Position numbers and translations under genes: made by a program. A DNA stretch of 64,000 nucleotides, from NCBI RefSeq assembly GCF_001953865.1, contig NZ_MQUQ01000015.1, positions 62,001-126,000 of the forward strand, in the 5' to 3' direction. Origin of the DNA: Amycolatopsis coloradensis. GTDB lineage: Bacteria > Actinomycetota > Actinomycetes > Mycobacteriales > Pseudonocardiaceae. Below, piece by piece: positions 17,458-27,277 of the stretch (the first letter of the stretch is position 1; the number at the start of each line of letters is the position of its first letter). Under the pieces are notes generated by a model. The model saw only the letters and a list, made by a program, of their open reading frames with translations. It had not been told where the DNA came from and did not search any database.

Positions 17458-17512
17458 CTATTACTACTGCTGTCTTTTCTTCTTCTCTAGAAGAGAACAA
17501 AACAAAAACAGG
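17458..17512. other. Putative DNA unwinding element of oriC
   Basis: Abrupt AT-rich patch in a roughly 70% GC surrounding: TATTACTACTGCTGTC, then pyrimidine-rich TTTTCTTCTTCTCTAG, then AGAACAAAACAAAAACA. It starts five bases after the last DnaA box at 17453. Identification is from composition and position. Confidence 0.75.
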
Positions 17513-17763
17513 CGGAGGACGAATCTGGGGACAGCCGGTGAGCCGTGTCGTCTTGTCGACAAAAGCAAGGGGAGGCCGAAGTGACGTGGACCCCGGGGAC
17601 GGCCTAACGTGGGTCCCTGCACCTGGTCTGCGTGTCGACGTGCGTTCGCGTCCTCGCACGGACCGAACGAACCTGCGAGGCACCTGGCCATCGCGCTCTC
17701 CGGCCGCGGTGACCCGTTGAGCTTTCGAGCCGTCAGGGGCTCGGCTGTCGAAAGGAAGCGCGC

Positions 17764-18897
17764 ATGAAGATCCGCGTCGAGCGTGACGGGCTGGCCGACG
17801 CCGTCGCGTGGGTGGCGAGAAGCCTCCCGTCGCGGCCTCCGGTCCCGGTTCTCGGCGGTGTCCTGCTCGATGCGGGATCCGACGGGACGACGGACGCACT
17901 CACCGTCTCCGGATTCGACTACGAGGTCTCCGCCACGGTCGGGGTCCCGGCCACGATCGCCGACGGCGGCCGCCTCCTGGTCTCCGGCCGCCTCCTCGCC
18001 GACATCACCAAGTCGCTGCCCGCGCAGCCGGTCGAGATCTCCGTCGACGGCGCCCGCGCGACCATCACCTGCGGCTCCGCGCGTTTCTCCCTGCCGACCA
18101 TGCCGGTCGAGGACTACCCGCAGCTCCCGTCCCAGCCCGCCTTCGCCGGTGAACTGACCGGCGACGCCTTCGGCCAGGCCGTCACCCAGGTCGTCGTCGC
18201 CGCGGGCAAGGACGACACGCTCCCGATGCTGACCGGGATGCGACTTGAGATCTCCGGGTCCTCGCTGACCCTGGTCGCCACCGACCGCTTCCGGCTCGCG
18301 ATGCGCGAGTTCACCTGGGAGCCCGCCGAGGGCCTGTCCGACGCCGCGGTGCTCGTCCCGGCGCGCACCCTCGCCGAGGCCGCGAAGACGCTCGGTGCCA
18401 GCGGCGCGAAGATCCGTCTCGCGCTCGCCAGCGGCGAGGGCCTTCTCGGCCTCTCAGGCTCCGGTCGATACACGACGACCCGTCTGCTCGACGCGGAGTT
18501 CCCGCCGTACCGGCAGCTGCTGCCCGCGCAGCACACATCGCGCGCGGTCATCGAGGTCTCCGCACTCGCCGAGTCGATCAAGCGTGTTTCGCTGGTCGCC
18601 GAACGTGGCACCCAGGTCCGTCTGGAGTTCAAGGACGGGTCGCTGCGGCTGTCCGCCGGTGGCGATGACGAGGGTTCGGCCGAAGAAGAGCTTCAGGTCG
18701 ATTACGAAGGTGAGCCGGTGACCATCGCGTTCAACCCCGGTTACCTCGTCGACGGTCTCGGCGCGCTGAACGCGAACCGGGCCGAACTGACGTTCACCAC
18801 GCCGAACCGGCCGGCGCTGATCAAGCCCGCCGACGAAGAGGGCAACGTCGTCCCCGGCTATCTGTACCTCCTGATGCCGGTTCGCCTCCCTGGCTGA
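17764..18897 (+). CDS. dnaN: DNA polymerase III beta sliding clamp
   Basis: A 377-residue clamp with three DnaN domains. It begins MKIRVERDGLADAVAWVARS, and the middle domain holds GKDDTLPMLTGMRLE and LVATDRFRLAMREF. The C-terminus YLYLLMPVRLPG closes the hydrophobic client pocket. It tethers polymerase to DNA. The ATG is preceded by GAAAGGAAG. It lies directly downstream of oriC. Confidence 0.97.
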   Translation: MKIRVERDGLADAVAWVARSLPSRPPVPVLGGVLLDAGSDGTTDALTVSGFDYEVSATVGVPATIADGGRLLVSGRLLADITKSLPAQPVEISVDGARATITCGSARFSLPTMPVEDYPQLPSQPAFAGELTGDAFGQAVTQVVVAAGKDDTLPMLTGMRLEISGSSLTLVATDRFRLAMREFTWEPAEGLSDAAVLVPARTLAEAAKTLGASGAKIRLALASGEGLLGLSGSGRYTTTRLLDAEFPPYRQLLPAQHTSRAVIEVSALAESIKRVSLVAERGTQVRLEFKDGSLRLSAGGDDEGSAEEELQVDYEGEPVTIAFNPGYLVDGLGALNANRAELTFTTPNRPALIKPADEEGNVVPGYLYLLMPVRLPG

Positions 18898-18934
18898 CCG
18901 GCCGTCATTTCTGTTCGCACCAAAGGGGATCTTC

Positions 18935-19825
18935 ATGGCTCAGCTGGGACTCATCGGCCTCGGTAAGATGGGGTTCAACATGCGTGAGCGGCTGCGCGGC
19001 GCCGGTCACGAGGTGGTCGGCTACGACCGCAACCCGGATGTCACCGACTCCACGTCGCTCGAGGACATGGTGTCCAAATTGGACGGTCCGCGGATCGTCT
19101 GGATCATGGTGCCCGCCGGGGAACCCACCAGGCAGACCGTCGCGGAGCTCGGCAATCTGCTGTCCGAGGGCGACCTCGTGATCGACGGCGGCAACTCGAA
19201 GTACACCGACGACAAGATCAACGGCGACCTGCTCGCGGCGAAGAAGATCGGTTATCTCGACTGCGGGGTTTCCGGTGGCGTGTGGGGCAAGGACAACGGC
19301 TACGGCCTGATGGTCGGCGGAGCGGCTTCGGACGTCGAGAAGGCCATGCCGATCTTCGACGCGCTTCGCCCCGAGGGCCCGCGCGAAGAAGGCTTCTCGC
19401 ACGCCGGCGCCGTCGGCTCCGGTCACTACGCGAAGATGATTCACAACGGCATCGAGTACGGCATGATGCAGGCCTTCGCCGAAGGCTTCGAGCTGCTCGA
19501 AGCCGCGAAGGTCGTCGAGAACGTGCCTGCGGTGATCAAGGGCTGGCAGCGCGGGACCGTCGTCCGCTCGTGGCTGCTCGACCTGCTCGTCCGCGCGCTC
19601 GACGAGGACCCGGAGCTGGACGACCTCGAGGGTTACGTCGAGGACTCCGGCGAAGGCCGGTGGACCCTCGAAGAGGCGATCAACAACGCGGTCCCGGCGC
19701 CGGTCATCTCGGCCGCGCTGTTCGCGCGGTTCGCCTCGCGCCAGGAGGACTCCGCCGCCATGCGTGCCGTCGCCGCGTTGCGCAACCAGTTCGGCGGACA
19801 CTCGGTCAAGAAGGTCGGCGGCTAG
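18935..19825 (+). CDS. gnd: 6-phosphogluconate dehydrogenase (decarboxylating), short NAD-type
   Basis: 296 residues, the short class of 6PGDH. Cofactor motif GLIGLGKMGFNM is at the N-terminus, then VIDGGNSKYTDD, the CGVSGGVWG substrate loop and GSGHYAKMIHNGIEYG with the catalytic Lys. It converts 6-phosphogluconate to ribulose 5-phosphate. Its place between dnaN and recF is common in actinomycetes but not in Mycobacterium. Spacing to dnaN is 37 bases and to recF 11 bases, so it is probably co-transcribed. Confidence 0.93.
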   Translation: MAQLGLIGLGKMGFNMRERLRGAGHEVVGYDRNPDVTDSTSLEDMVSKLDGPRIVWIMVPAGEPTRQTVAELGNLLSEGDLVIDGGNSKYTDDKINGDLLAAKKIGYLDCGVSGGVWGKDNGYGLMVGGAASDVEKAMPIFDALRPEGPREEGFSHAGAVGSGHYAKMIHNGIEYGMMQAFAEGFELLEAAKVVENVPAVIKGWQRGTVVRSWLLDLLVRALDEDPELDDLEGYVEDSGEGRWTLEEAINNAVPAPVISAALFARFASRQEDSAAMRAVAALRNQFGGHSVKKVGG

Positions 19826-19836
19826 GCGAGCGGGGT

Positions 19837-20991
19837 TTGTACTTAAGACATCTCCAGGTCACCGACTTCCGGTCCTGGCCACAGGCCGATCTCGCGCTCG
19901 AACCCGGCCCGACCGTCCTCGTCGGACAGAACGGCCGCGGAAAGACGAACCTCCTCGAGGCGATCGGCTACATCGCGACCCTGGGCTCGCACCGCGTCGC
20001 GACCGACGCGCCGTTGGTGCGGCACGGGTGCGAACGCGCGCTGATCAGGGTCGCGGTGGTCAACGACGACCGCGAACTGACGGTCGAGCTGGAGATCACC
20101 CCCGGCAAGGCGAACCGGGCGCGGATCAACCGCGGCGCGGTCGGCAAGCCCCGTGACGTACTCGGGATCCTGCGTACGGTGCTGTTCTCCCCGGAGGACC
20201 TGGCGCTCGTGCGCGGGGATCCCGGGGAACGTCGCCGCTTCATGGACGAACTCCTCGTGCTTCGCGCGCCTCGGTACGCCGGGGTCCGCGCCGACTACGA
20301 GAAGGTGCTGAAGCAGCGGAACGCCCTGCTCAAGACGGCGGGCAAGCGGCGTACGGGTCGCGAAGACCCGTACGCGTTGTCGACGCTCGACGTCTGGGAC
20401 GACCACCTCTCGGTGGCGGGGGCGGCGTTGCTGGCGGCCCGGCTCAACCTCATCGCGGACCTCGCGCCGTACACGGCCGCCGCGTACATGGGGGTCGCGC
20501 CCGATTCGAGACCGGCGAAGATCGCTTACAAGTCGAGCCTGGGCGAAGCGATGCCGGAGGGCTACGGCGTTCCGGACGGTCCTCGCGCCGACGAAGCGGT
20601 ACTCAAGGAAGTGCTGGTCGAGGCGATGGGCCGGTCGCGGAACCTCGAACTGGAGCGCGGGGTGAGCATGGTCGGCCCGCACCGGGACGAGCTGGACCTC
20701 GTCCTCGGCGAAGCACCGGCCAAGGGCTACGCGAGCCATGGGGAGTCCTGGTCGTTCGCCCTCGCATTGCGTCTGGGAAGCTACGAGCTCCTGCGTGGCG
20801 AGGCCGGGGAACCGGTGCTTCTCCTGGATGATGTGTTCGCCGAGCTGGACCGGCGTCGCCGGGCCCGGCTGGCGGAGGTGGCGGCAGGCGCCGAGCAGGT
20901 GCTGGTGACCGCCGCCGTGGACGAGGACGTACCCGCCGAACTGGCCGGGCACCGGTTCCTCGTGGCCGATGGTGAGATCCACCGAGGGTGA
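19837..20991 (+). CDS. recF: DNA replication and repair protein RecF
   Basis: A 384-residue SMC-like ATPase that loads RecA at gaps. It begins LYLRHLQVTDFRSW. Walker A is VGQNGRGKTNLLEA. The signature region is ESWSFALALRLGSYELLR, and Walker B is VLLLDDVFAELDRRRR. The best start is a rare TTG at 19837: no ATG or GTG gives the canonical N-terminus, and the gnd stop lies 11 bases upstream. Confidence 0.94.
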   Translation: MYLRHLQVTDFRSWPQADLALEPGPTVLVGQNGRGKTNLLEAIGYIATLGSHRVATDAPLVRHGCERALIRVAVVNDDRELTVELEITPGKANRARINRGAVGKPRDVLGILRTVLFSPEDLALVRGDPGERRRFMDELLVLRAPRYAGVRADYEKVLKQRNALLKTAGKRRTGREDPYALSTLDVWDDHLSVAGAALLAARLNLIADLAPYTAAAYMGVAPDSRPAKIAYKSSLGEAMPEGYGVPDGPRADEAVLKEVLVEAMGRSRNLELERGVSMVGPHRDELDLVLGEAPAKGYASHGESWSFALALRLGSYELLRGEAGEPVLLLDDVFAELDRRRRARLAEVAAGAEQVLVTAAVDEDVPAELAGHRFLVADGEIHRG

Positions 20992-21058
20992 TCCGGCGAA
21001 GCGGACACCCCGGGTGATCGGCGCCTAAGCAGTTGCCCACCGATCTGGGGACAAACCT

Positions 21059-21757
21059 GTGGACAGTGTGGATAACACCGTGAACGCGTTATCGCCCCGC
21101 GTGAGCAAGGGGCCTGAAAAGCGGCTTGACACCCCCCGTAAGGGCGGCAACCCGAGTGAGGGAAACCTGTTAGACACGCAGGGTGAACAGGTCCCGGTAT
21201 CGAACGGCGCAACCGATACCAACGGCAAGGAGGCGACTACCGGCCGTGACCTCGCGCACGCCGCTTTGGAGGCCGCGAAGGCCAAAGCCAAGGCGCGCGG
21301 CGTCGAACCGGGCGTCCGCCGTGTCCGTGTCGCCGGCGGCGTGGCCGGTGCGAACGGGCAGAGCCCGCGACGTCGTCGCTGGTCAGGGCCGGGTGCCGAC
21401 ACCCGCGACCCGCAACCGCTCGGCAGGCTCGCCTCCCGGATCGCGGTCGACCGCGGCTGGAACACGCGCCTGGCCAACGGACAGGTCTTCGGCCACTGGG
21501 CCCGGCTTGTGGGTGAAGAAGTCGCCGAACACGCCCAGCCGGTGGCCTTGAAAGAGGGTGAGCTGACCGTGCGCGCCAGCTCGACGGCGTGGGCGACGCA
21601 GCTGCGCCTGCTCCAGGGTCAGTTGCTGACGAAGATCGCGGCCGGTGTCGGGCACGGCGTGGTGAAGAGGATGCGGATCCAGGGGCCGACGGCGCCGAGC
21701 TGGCGGAAAGGACCGCGGCACGTCTCGGGACGTGGTCCGCGTGACACGTACGGCTGA
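21059..21757 (+). CDS. dciA: DciA-type DUF721 protein
   Basis: 232 residues. The C-terminal 110 residues form the DUF721 domain (LGRLASRIAVDRGWNTRLAN, then VFGHWARLVGEEVAEHAQP and TAWATQLRLLQGQLLTKI). The N-terminal half is basic and low in complexity. DciA is the ancestral loader/partner of the DnaB helicase in bacteria lacking DnaC, and this is the Rv0004 position. The GTG at 21059 is tentative; a GTG at 21101 is also possible. Confidence 0.85.
   Translation: MDSVDNTVNALSPRVSKGPEKRLDTPRKGGNPSEGNLLDTQGEQVPVSNGATDTNGKEATTGRDLAHAALEAAKAKAKARGVEPGVRRVRVAGGVAGANGQSPRRRRWSGPGADTRDPQPLGRLASRIAVDRGWNTRLANGQVFGHWARLVGEEVAEHAQPVALKEGELTVRASSTAWATQLRLLQGQLLTKIAAGVGHGVVKRMRIQGPTAPSWRKGPRHVSGRGPRDTYG
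21067..21075 (-). promoter_or_regulatory. Consensus DnaA box at the dciA start
   Basis: TGTGGATAA overlaps the first codons of dciA as annotated, next to CTGTGGACAG and TGGGGACAA. Binding there could affect dciA-gyrB expression. Confidence 0.55.
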
Positions 21758-21962
21758 TCTGAGTTGCACTTCGCGGCAACTGTGCCACCAGCGCCCCGAG
21801 AAGGCGCTCAGAGCGCTTCGCGAACGTCAAGACTCTTCTTTGGACGAATTAGCGCGCCTGTGAGCAAATCAGGGGTGTCCTTGCCGCATGTCAGCGGACG
21901 CGGCCAAGTACACTGGAGACGAGCGAGCTTCCGCTCGGGGTAGACGAGGAGAATCAACGCCT

Positions 21963-23930
21963 GTGACCGAGAACAAGAGCGAGTACAACGCGTCGTCGAT
22001 CACGGTGCTCGAAGGCCTCGAAGCAGTCCGCAAGCGTCCCGGTATGTACATCGGCTCCACCGGAGAACGCGGCCTCCACCACCTCGTGCAAGAGGTGGTC
22101 GACAACTCCGTCGACGAGGCGATGGCGGGCCATGCCACCAAGGTCGAGGTTACCCTGCTGGCCGACGGCGGGGTGCGGGTCGTCGACGACGGCCGGGGCA
22201 TCCCGGTCGACATGCACCCCAAGGAGAAGAAGCCGACCCTCGAGGTCGTGCTCACCGTGCTCCACGCGGGTGGCAAGTTCGACAGCGACTCCTACGCGGT
22301 CTCCGGTGGTCTGCACGGCGTCGGTGTCTCCGTGGTCAACGCGCTTTCGAAGACGCTGCTCGCCGAGGTCAAATACGGCGGCCGCAGCTGGCGCCAGGAA
22401 TACACGAACCAGCTTCCCGGTGAGCTGGAGGACCTCGGCCCGGCCGAGGACACCGGCACGACGATCACCTTCTGGGCCGACGACGACATCTTCGAGACCA
22501 CGACGTACAACTTCGAGACGATCTCCCGGCGTCTTCAGGAGATGGCCTTCCTCAACAAGGGCTTGACCCTTTCGCTGCGCGACGAACGCGTCGCCGACGA
22601 AGAGACCGAAGAGGACGCTTCCGGCCAGGCGGCGCGGGTCAAGGAAAAGACCTACTGCTACCCCGGCGGTCTCGAAGACTTCGTCAAGCACATCAACGGC
22701 AGCAAGGACCCGATCCACGCCAGCGTGATCTCCTTCGAGGCCAAGGGCACCGGCCTCGAGGTCGAGGTCGCCATGCAGTGGAACAACGGCTTCACGCCGT
22801 CGGTGTACACCTTCGCCAACACGATCAACACGCACGAGGGCGGCACGCACGAAGAGGGCTTCCGCGCCGCGCTCACCCGCGTCGTCAACGCGTACGCGCG
22901 CGAGAAGAAGCTGCTCAAGGAGAAGGACCCCAACCTGACCGGTGACGACGTGCGCGAGGGGCTCGCCGCGATCGTCTCGATCAAGTTGTCCGAGCCGCAG
23001 TTCGAGGGCCAGACCAAGACCAAGCTGGGCAACAGCGAGGCGAAGACGTTCGTTCAGCAGACGTCGAACGAGTGGCTGGCCGACTGGTTCGAGCGCAATC
23101 CCACCGAGGCGAAGACGATCATCAACAAGTCGATCTCCTCGTCGCAGGCGCGGATGGCCGCCCGCAAGGCGCGCGACCTGGTCCGCCGCAAGGGCGCGCT
23201 GGAGATCGGCGGGCTGCCCGGCAAGCTCAAGGACTGCCGGTCGACCAACCCGTCCGAATGCGAGCTCTACATCGTCGAGGGTGACTCGGCCGGCGGTTCG
23301 GCCAAGGAAGGCCGCGACTCGATGTACCAGGCGATCCTGCCGATCCGGGGCAAGATCATCAACGTCGAGAAGGCCCGTATCGACCGCGTCCTCAAGAACA
23401 ACGAGGTCCAGTCGCTGATCACCGCGCTCGGCACCGGCATCCACGACGAGTTCGACATCGAGAAGCTGCGCTATCACAAGATCGTGCTGATGGCCGACGC
23501 CGACGTAGACGGCCAGCACATCACCACGCTGCTGCTCACCTTCCTGTTCCGGTTCATGCCCCCGCTGATCGAGCACGGGCACGTGTTCCTCTCGCGCCCG
23601 CCGCTGTACAAGATCAAGTGGCCGCGGGCCGAGCCGGAGTACGCCTACTCCGACAGGGAACGCGACGCCGTCATCCAGGCCGGTGTCGAGGCGGGCAAGC
23701 GCCTCCCCAAGGACGACGCGATCCAGCGCTACAAGGGTCTCGGCGAGATGAACGCCGAAGAGCTGTGGGAGACCACGATGGACCCGGCGAACCGGCTGCT
23801 CGGCCAGGTCACCCTCGACGACGCCGCGCAGGCCGACGACCTGTTCTCCGTGCTGATGGGCGAGGACGTCGAAGCGCGCCGCTCCTTCATCACGCGCAAC
23901 GCCAAGGACGTTCGCTTCCTCGACGTGTAG
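21963..23930 (+). CDS. gyrB: DNA gyrase subunit B
   Basis: A 655-residue GHKL ATPase subunit. The N-terminus has VTENKSEYNASSITVLEGLE; ATP-site motifs are VVDNSVDEAM and GGLHGVGVSVVNAL. The TOPRIM domain has VEGDSAGGSAKEGRD, and IVLMADADVDGQHI binds metal. GyrB powers negative supercoiling with GyrA. The GTG at 21963 is preferred because GAGGAG lies about ten bases upstream and the length matches the family. Confidence 0.97.
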   Translation: MTENKSEYNASSITVLEGLEAVRKRPGMYIGSTGERGLHHLVQEVVDNSVDEAMAGHATKVEVTLLADGGVRVVDDGRGIPVDMHPKEKKPTLEVVLTVLHAGGKFDSDSYAVSGGLHGVGVSVVNALSKTLLAEVKYGGRSWRQEYTNQLPGELEDLGPAEDTGTTITFWADDDIFETTTYNFETISRRLQEMAFLNKGLTLSLRDERVADEETEEDASGQAARVKEKTYCYPGGLEDFVKHINGSKDPIHASVISFEAKGTGLEVEVAMQWNNGFTPSVYTFANTINTHEGGTHEEGFRAALTRVVNAYAREKKLLKEKDPNLTGDDVREGLAAIVSIKLSEPQFEGQTKTKLGNSEAKTFVQQTSNEWLADWFERNPTEAKTIINKSISSSQARMAARKARDLVRRKGALEIGGLPGKLKDCRSTNPSECELYIVEGDSAGGSAKEGRDSMYQAILPIRGKIINVEKARIDRVLKNNEVQSLITALGTGIHDEFDIEKLRYHKIVLMADADVDGQHITTLLLTFLFRFMPPLIEHGHVFLSRPPLYKIKWPRAEPEYAYSDRERDAVIQAGVEAGKRLPKDDAIQRYKGLGEMNAEELWETTMDPANRLLGQVTLDDAAQADDLFSVLMGEDVEARRSFITRNAKDVRFLDV

Positions 23931-23981
23931 TCACGTCCCGTTTCTCTGTCCCACCAGGACTGCCCTCACGAGAAGGACCTC

Positions 23982-26501
23982 ATGACGGAAACCTTGCCGC
24001 CTGCTCCGGACCACGACCGGATCGAACCGGTCGACATCCAGCAGGAGATGCAGCGCTCCTACATCGACTACGCGATGAGCGTCATCGTGTCGCGGGCCTT
24101 GCCGGACGTGCGTGACGGCCTCAAGCCGGTGCACCGCCGCGTGCTGTACTCGATGTTCGACTCCGGCTTCCGCCCCGACCGCGGGTACAACAAGTGCTCC
24201 CGCGTCGTCGGCGACGTGATGGGCAACTACCACCCGCACGGTGACTCCGCGATCTACGACGCGCTGGTGCGGCTCGCCCAGCCGTGGTCGATGCGGTACC
24301 CGCTCATCGACGGGCAGGGCAACTTCGGCTCGCCGGGCAACGACCCCGCCGCGGCCATGCGGTACACCGAGTCCCGCCTCGCGCATCTCGCGATGCACAT
24401 GCTGCAGGACATCGAAGAAGACACCGTCGACTTCTCCGACAACTACGACGGCCGCACCCAGGAGCCCGACGTCCTGCCGGCGCGGTTCCCGAACCTGCTG
24501 GTCAACGGTGGTTCCGGGATCGCGGTCGGGATGGCGACGAACATCCCGCCGCACAACCTGCGCGAGGTCGCCGACGGCGTCAAATGGGCGCTGGAGAACT
24601 TCGAGGCGAGTGACGACGAGCTGCTCGCCGCGCTGCTGGTCCGGGTCAAGGGCCCGGACTTCCCGACCAAGGCGATGATCCTCGGCAACTCCGGTATCGA
24701 GGACGCGTACCGCACCGGCCGCGGCTCCGTGCGCATGCGCGCGGTCGTCGAAGTCGAAGAGGACGCCAAGGGCCGCACGATCCTGGTCGTGTCCGAGCTG
24801 CCGTACCAGGTCAACCCGGACAACCTGGTCGAGAACATCGCGAACCTGGTCCGTGACGGCAAGCTCACCGGCATTTCCGACATCGCCGACGAGTCCAACA
24901 GCCGCAGCGGGATGCGCATCGTCGTCACGGTCAAACGTGACGCGGTCGCGAAGGTCGTGCTGAACAACCTGTACAAGCACACCCAGCTGCAGCAGAACTT
25001 CGGTGTCAACATGCTGGCCCTGGTCGACGGCGTGCCCCGCACGCTGCGCCTCGACCAGATGATCCGGCACTACGTGAAGCATCAGATCGAGGTCATCGTC
25101 CGCCGGACCCGCTTCCGGCTGCGCAAGGCCGAAGAGCGCGCCCACATCCTGCGCGGTCTGGTCAAGGCGCTGGACATGCTCGACGAGGTCATCGCCCTGA
25201 TCCGGCGCTCGCCCTCGGCCGAAGAGGCCCGGCCCGCGCTGATGAGCCTGCTCGACGTCGACGAAATCCAGGCGACCGCGATCCTCGACATGCAGCTCCG
25301 CCGTCTCGCGGCACTGGAGCGGCAGCGGATCGTCGACACGCTGGCCGAGATCGAACTCGAGATCGCCGACCTCAAGGACATCCTCGAGAAGCCCGAGCGG
25401 CAGCGCTCGATCATCGCCGAGGAACTGCAGGAGATCGTCGACAAGTACGGCGACGACCGGCGCACCAAGATCATCCCGTTCGACGGCGAGGTCTCGGTCG
25501 AAGACCTCATCGCCGTCGAGGACGTCGTCGTCACGATCACCCGCACGGGTTACGCCAAGCGAACGAAAACCGATCTGTACCGATCGCAGAAACGCGGCGG
25601 CAAGGGCGTGCAGGGCGCGACCCTGAAACAGGACGACATCGTCCAGCACTTCTTCGTCTGCTCGACCCACGACTGGATCCTGTTCTTCACGAACAAGGGC
25701 CGCGTCTACCGGGCCAAGGCCTACGACCTGCCCGAGGCCAACCGCAACGCGCGTGGTCAGCACGTCGCGAACCTGCTCGCGTTCCAGCCGGACGAGAAGA
25801 TCGCCCAGGTCATCGAGATCCCGAACTACGAGGTCTCGCCGTACCTGGTGCTCGCGACCCGGCGCGGCCTGGTGAAGAAGACCAAGCTCACCGACTTCGA
25901 CTCCAACCGCGCCGGCGGCCTCATCGCGGTCAACCTCCGCGAAGGCGACGAGCTGGTCGGGGCCGTGCTCGCGGCCGCGGAAGACGACCTGCTCCTGGTG
26001 TCCGCGGAAGGCCAGTCGATCCGGTTCCACGCCACCGACGAGGCACTGCGCCCGATGGGCCGCGCGACGTCCGGTGTGCTGGGCATGCGGTTCAACGACG
26101 GTGACGAACTGCTCGGCATCAACGTCGTCCAGCCGGACAGGTTCCTCCTCGTCGCCACCGACGGCGGCTACGCCAAGCGCACCCCGACCGACGACTATCC
26201 GGTCCAGGGCCGCGGCGGCAAGGGTGTGCTCACCATTCAGTACGACCGGAAACGTGGCAGGCTGGTGGGCGCGGTCATCGTCGACGCCGAAGACGAGCTT
26301 TACGCGATCACCTCCAGCGGCGGGGTGATCCGGACTTCGGCCGGACAGGTGCGCAAGGCCGGCAGGCAGACGAAGGGAGTGCGGCTGATGAATCTCGACG
26401 AAGGAACCACTCTTCTCGCGGTCGCACGCAACGCGGACGAGCCCTCAGACGTCGCCACTGCAGGTAGTACTGAAGGAGAAGAAACCCCGGCGTCGGAGTA
26501 G
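23982..26501 (+). CDS. gyrA: DNA gyrase subunit A
   Basis: An 839-residue breakage-reunion subunit. Catalytic Tyr128 is in AMRYTESRLAH. The quinolone-resistance region reads YHPHGDSAIYDALV, with Ser and Asp at the positions linked to sensitivity. The GyrA box QKRGGKGVQGA and the beta-pinwheel C-terminal domain follow, ending in an acidic tail. It starts 51 bases after gyrB, in an operon with it. Confidence 0.97.
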   Translation: MTETLPPAPDHDRIEPVDIQQEMQRSYIDYAMSVIVSRALPDVRDGLKPVHRRVLYSMFDSGFRPDRGYNKCSRVVGDVMGNYHPHGDSAIYDALVRLAQPWSMRYPLIDGQGNFGSPGNDPAAAMRYTESRLAHLAMHMLQDIEEDTVDFSDNYDGRTQEPDVLPARFPNLLVNGGSGIAVGMATNIPPHNLREVADGVKWALENFEASDDELLAALLVRVKGPDFPTKAMILGNSGIEDAYRTGRGSVRMRAVVEVEEDAKGRTILVVSELPYQVNPDNLVENIANLVRDGKLTGISDIADESNSRSGMRIVVTVKRDAVAKVVLNNLYKHTQLQQNFGVNMLALVDGVPRTLRLDQMIRHYVKHQIEVIVRRTRFRLRKAEERAHILRGLVKALDMLDEVIALIRRSPSAEEARPALMSLLDVDEIQATAILDMQLRRLAALERQRIVDTLAEIELEIADLKDILEKPERQRSIIAEELQEIVDKYGDDRRTKIIPFDGEVSVEDLIAVEDVVVTITRTGYAKRTKTDLYRSQKRGGKGVQGATLKQDDIVQHFFVCSTHDWILFFTNKGRVYRAKAYDLPEANRNARGQHVANLLAFQPDEKIAQVIEIPNYEVSPYLVLATRRGLVKKTKLTDFDSNRAGGLIAVNLREGDELVGAVLAAAEDDLLLVSAEGQSIRFHATDEALRPMGRATSGVLGMRFNDGDELLGINVVQPDRFLLVATDGGYAKRTPTDDYPVQGRGGKGVLTIQYDRKRGRLVGAVIVDAEDELYAITSSGGVIRTSAGQVRKAGRQTKGVRLMNLDEGTTLLAVARNADEPSDVATAGSTEGEETPASE

Positions 26502-26540
26502 TAGGCGACGCCTCACGTACTGGGTAAGGACTGACACCTC

Positions 26541-27230
26541 GTGACACCATCCGAGAAGCCCGAAGCAGGCGGCGCGCAGGCGGGTTCGTCGAGCCCGCCT
26601 TGGCAGCGCGACAGCGGTGCGGGGGAGGCCGACGGCGCCAGTGAGCAGACGGTCTCGGTGTCTTCGGTCGCCACCGAGGACGTGGCCCACTCGGAACCGA
26701 AGCAGGACGCGACAGCAGTGACCGATTACCACGGGGTCAGCGGCACGGCCGCGAAGAGGATCTTCGGCGACAGCGGAGAGGGCGAGCAGCCCGCCTCCTC
26801 CGCCATCCCGTCGGCCTCCCGCACTCGTGCCACCCCCACCGCGCTCCGCCGCCCCGGCCGCGGACCGCGTCGCGCCAGCCTGCAGATCAAACGCTTCGAC
26901 CCGTGGTCGGTGCTGAAACTGTCCCTCGTCCTCGGCGTCGCGCTGTTCTTCGTGTGGCTCGTCGCCGTCGGCGTCCTGTACACCGTCCTCGACGGCATGG
27001 GCGTGTGGGACAAACTCAACGGGACCTACTCGTCGCTCGTCGGCGGGGAAGGTGCCGACGCACCGGCCGACCCGTTGATCAGCGCGGGCCGCGTCTTCGG
27101 GATCGCGGCCATCCTCGGCGCCATCAACATCGTGCTGATCTCGGCCCTCGCCACGGTCAGCGCGTTCATCTATAACGTCTCCGCCGACCTCGCCGGAGGC
27201 CTGGAAGTGACCCTTTCCGAACGAGAGTGA
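26541..27230 (+). CDS. DUF3566 membrane protein (Rv0007-like)
   Basis: 229 residues. The first 110 are Ser/Ala/Pro-rich and likely disordered. DUF3566 follows with ASLQIKRFDPWSVLKLSL, a first membrane helix (LGVALFFVWLVAVGVLYTV), a loop and a second helix (AAILGAINIVLISALATVSA). The C-terminal FIYNVSADLAGGLEVTL is highly conserved. Function is unknown. It follows gyrA by 39 bases and precedes tRNA-Ile, exactly as Rv0007. Confidence 0.88.
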   Translation: MTPSEKPEAGGAQAGSSSPPWQRDSGAGEADGASEQTVSVSSVATEDVAHSEPKQDATAVTDYHGVSGTAAKRIFGDSGEGEQPASSAIPSASRTRATPTALRRPGRGPRRASLQIKRFDPWSVLKLSLVLGVALFFVWLVAVGVLYTVLDGMGVWDKLNGTYSSLVGGEGADAPADPLISAGRVFGIAAILGAINIVLISALATVSAFIYNVSADLAGGLEVTLSERE

Positions 27231-27235
27231 CCCGG

Positions 27236-27263
27236 TTACAGGACGCCGAAAGGCGTCCTGTAA
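27236..27263 (+). terminator. Strong hairpin terminator after the DUF3566 gene
   Basis: A 12-bp perfect stem, TTACAGGACGCC with its complement, closed by a GAAA tetraloop, six bases past the stop. Confidence 0.85.
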
Positions 27264-27277
27264 TCTTCTCTTCGTTC

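Larger units (their letters stand above)
16670..17763. other. oriC: Chromosomal origin of replication (oriC), dnaA-dnaN intergenic region
   Basis: 1094 bases without a gene. About twenty DnaA-box-like 9-mers lie between 16923 and 17453. The best are TTGTCCACA at 17436, TTGTGCACAA at 17070, TGTGCACAA at 17194, TGTGGATAG at 17322, TTGCCCACA at 17182, CCGTCCACA at 17115 and 17380, TGGGGATAA at 17290 and TGGGGACAA at 17302. Left boxes read mostly forward; a group at 17290-17330 is reversed. An AT-rich stretch follows the last box. The structure and place match other actinobacterial origins. Confidence 0.95.

Noticed and set aside
17072..17584. Plus-strand ORF inside oriC
   Set aside because: It consists of DnaA-box repeats translated (many His/Thr/Pro) and has no domain; the region is the origin.
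24230..24300. Quinolone-resistance mutation in gyrA
   Set aside because: The region reads GDSAIYD with the sensitive-type Ser and Asp.
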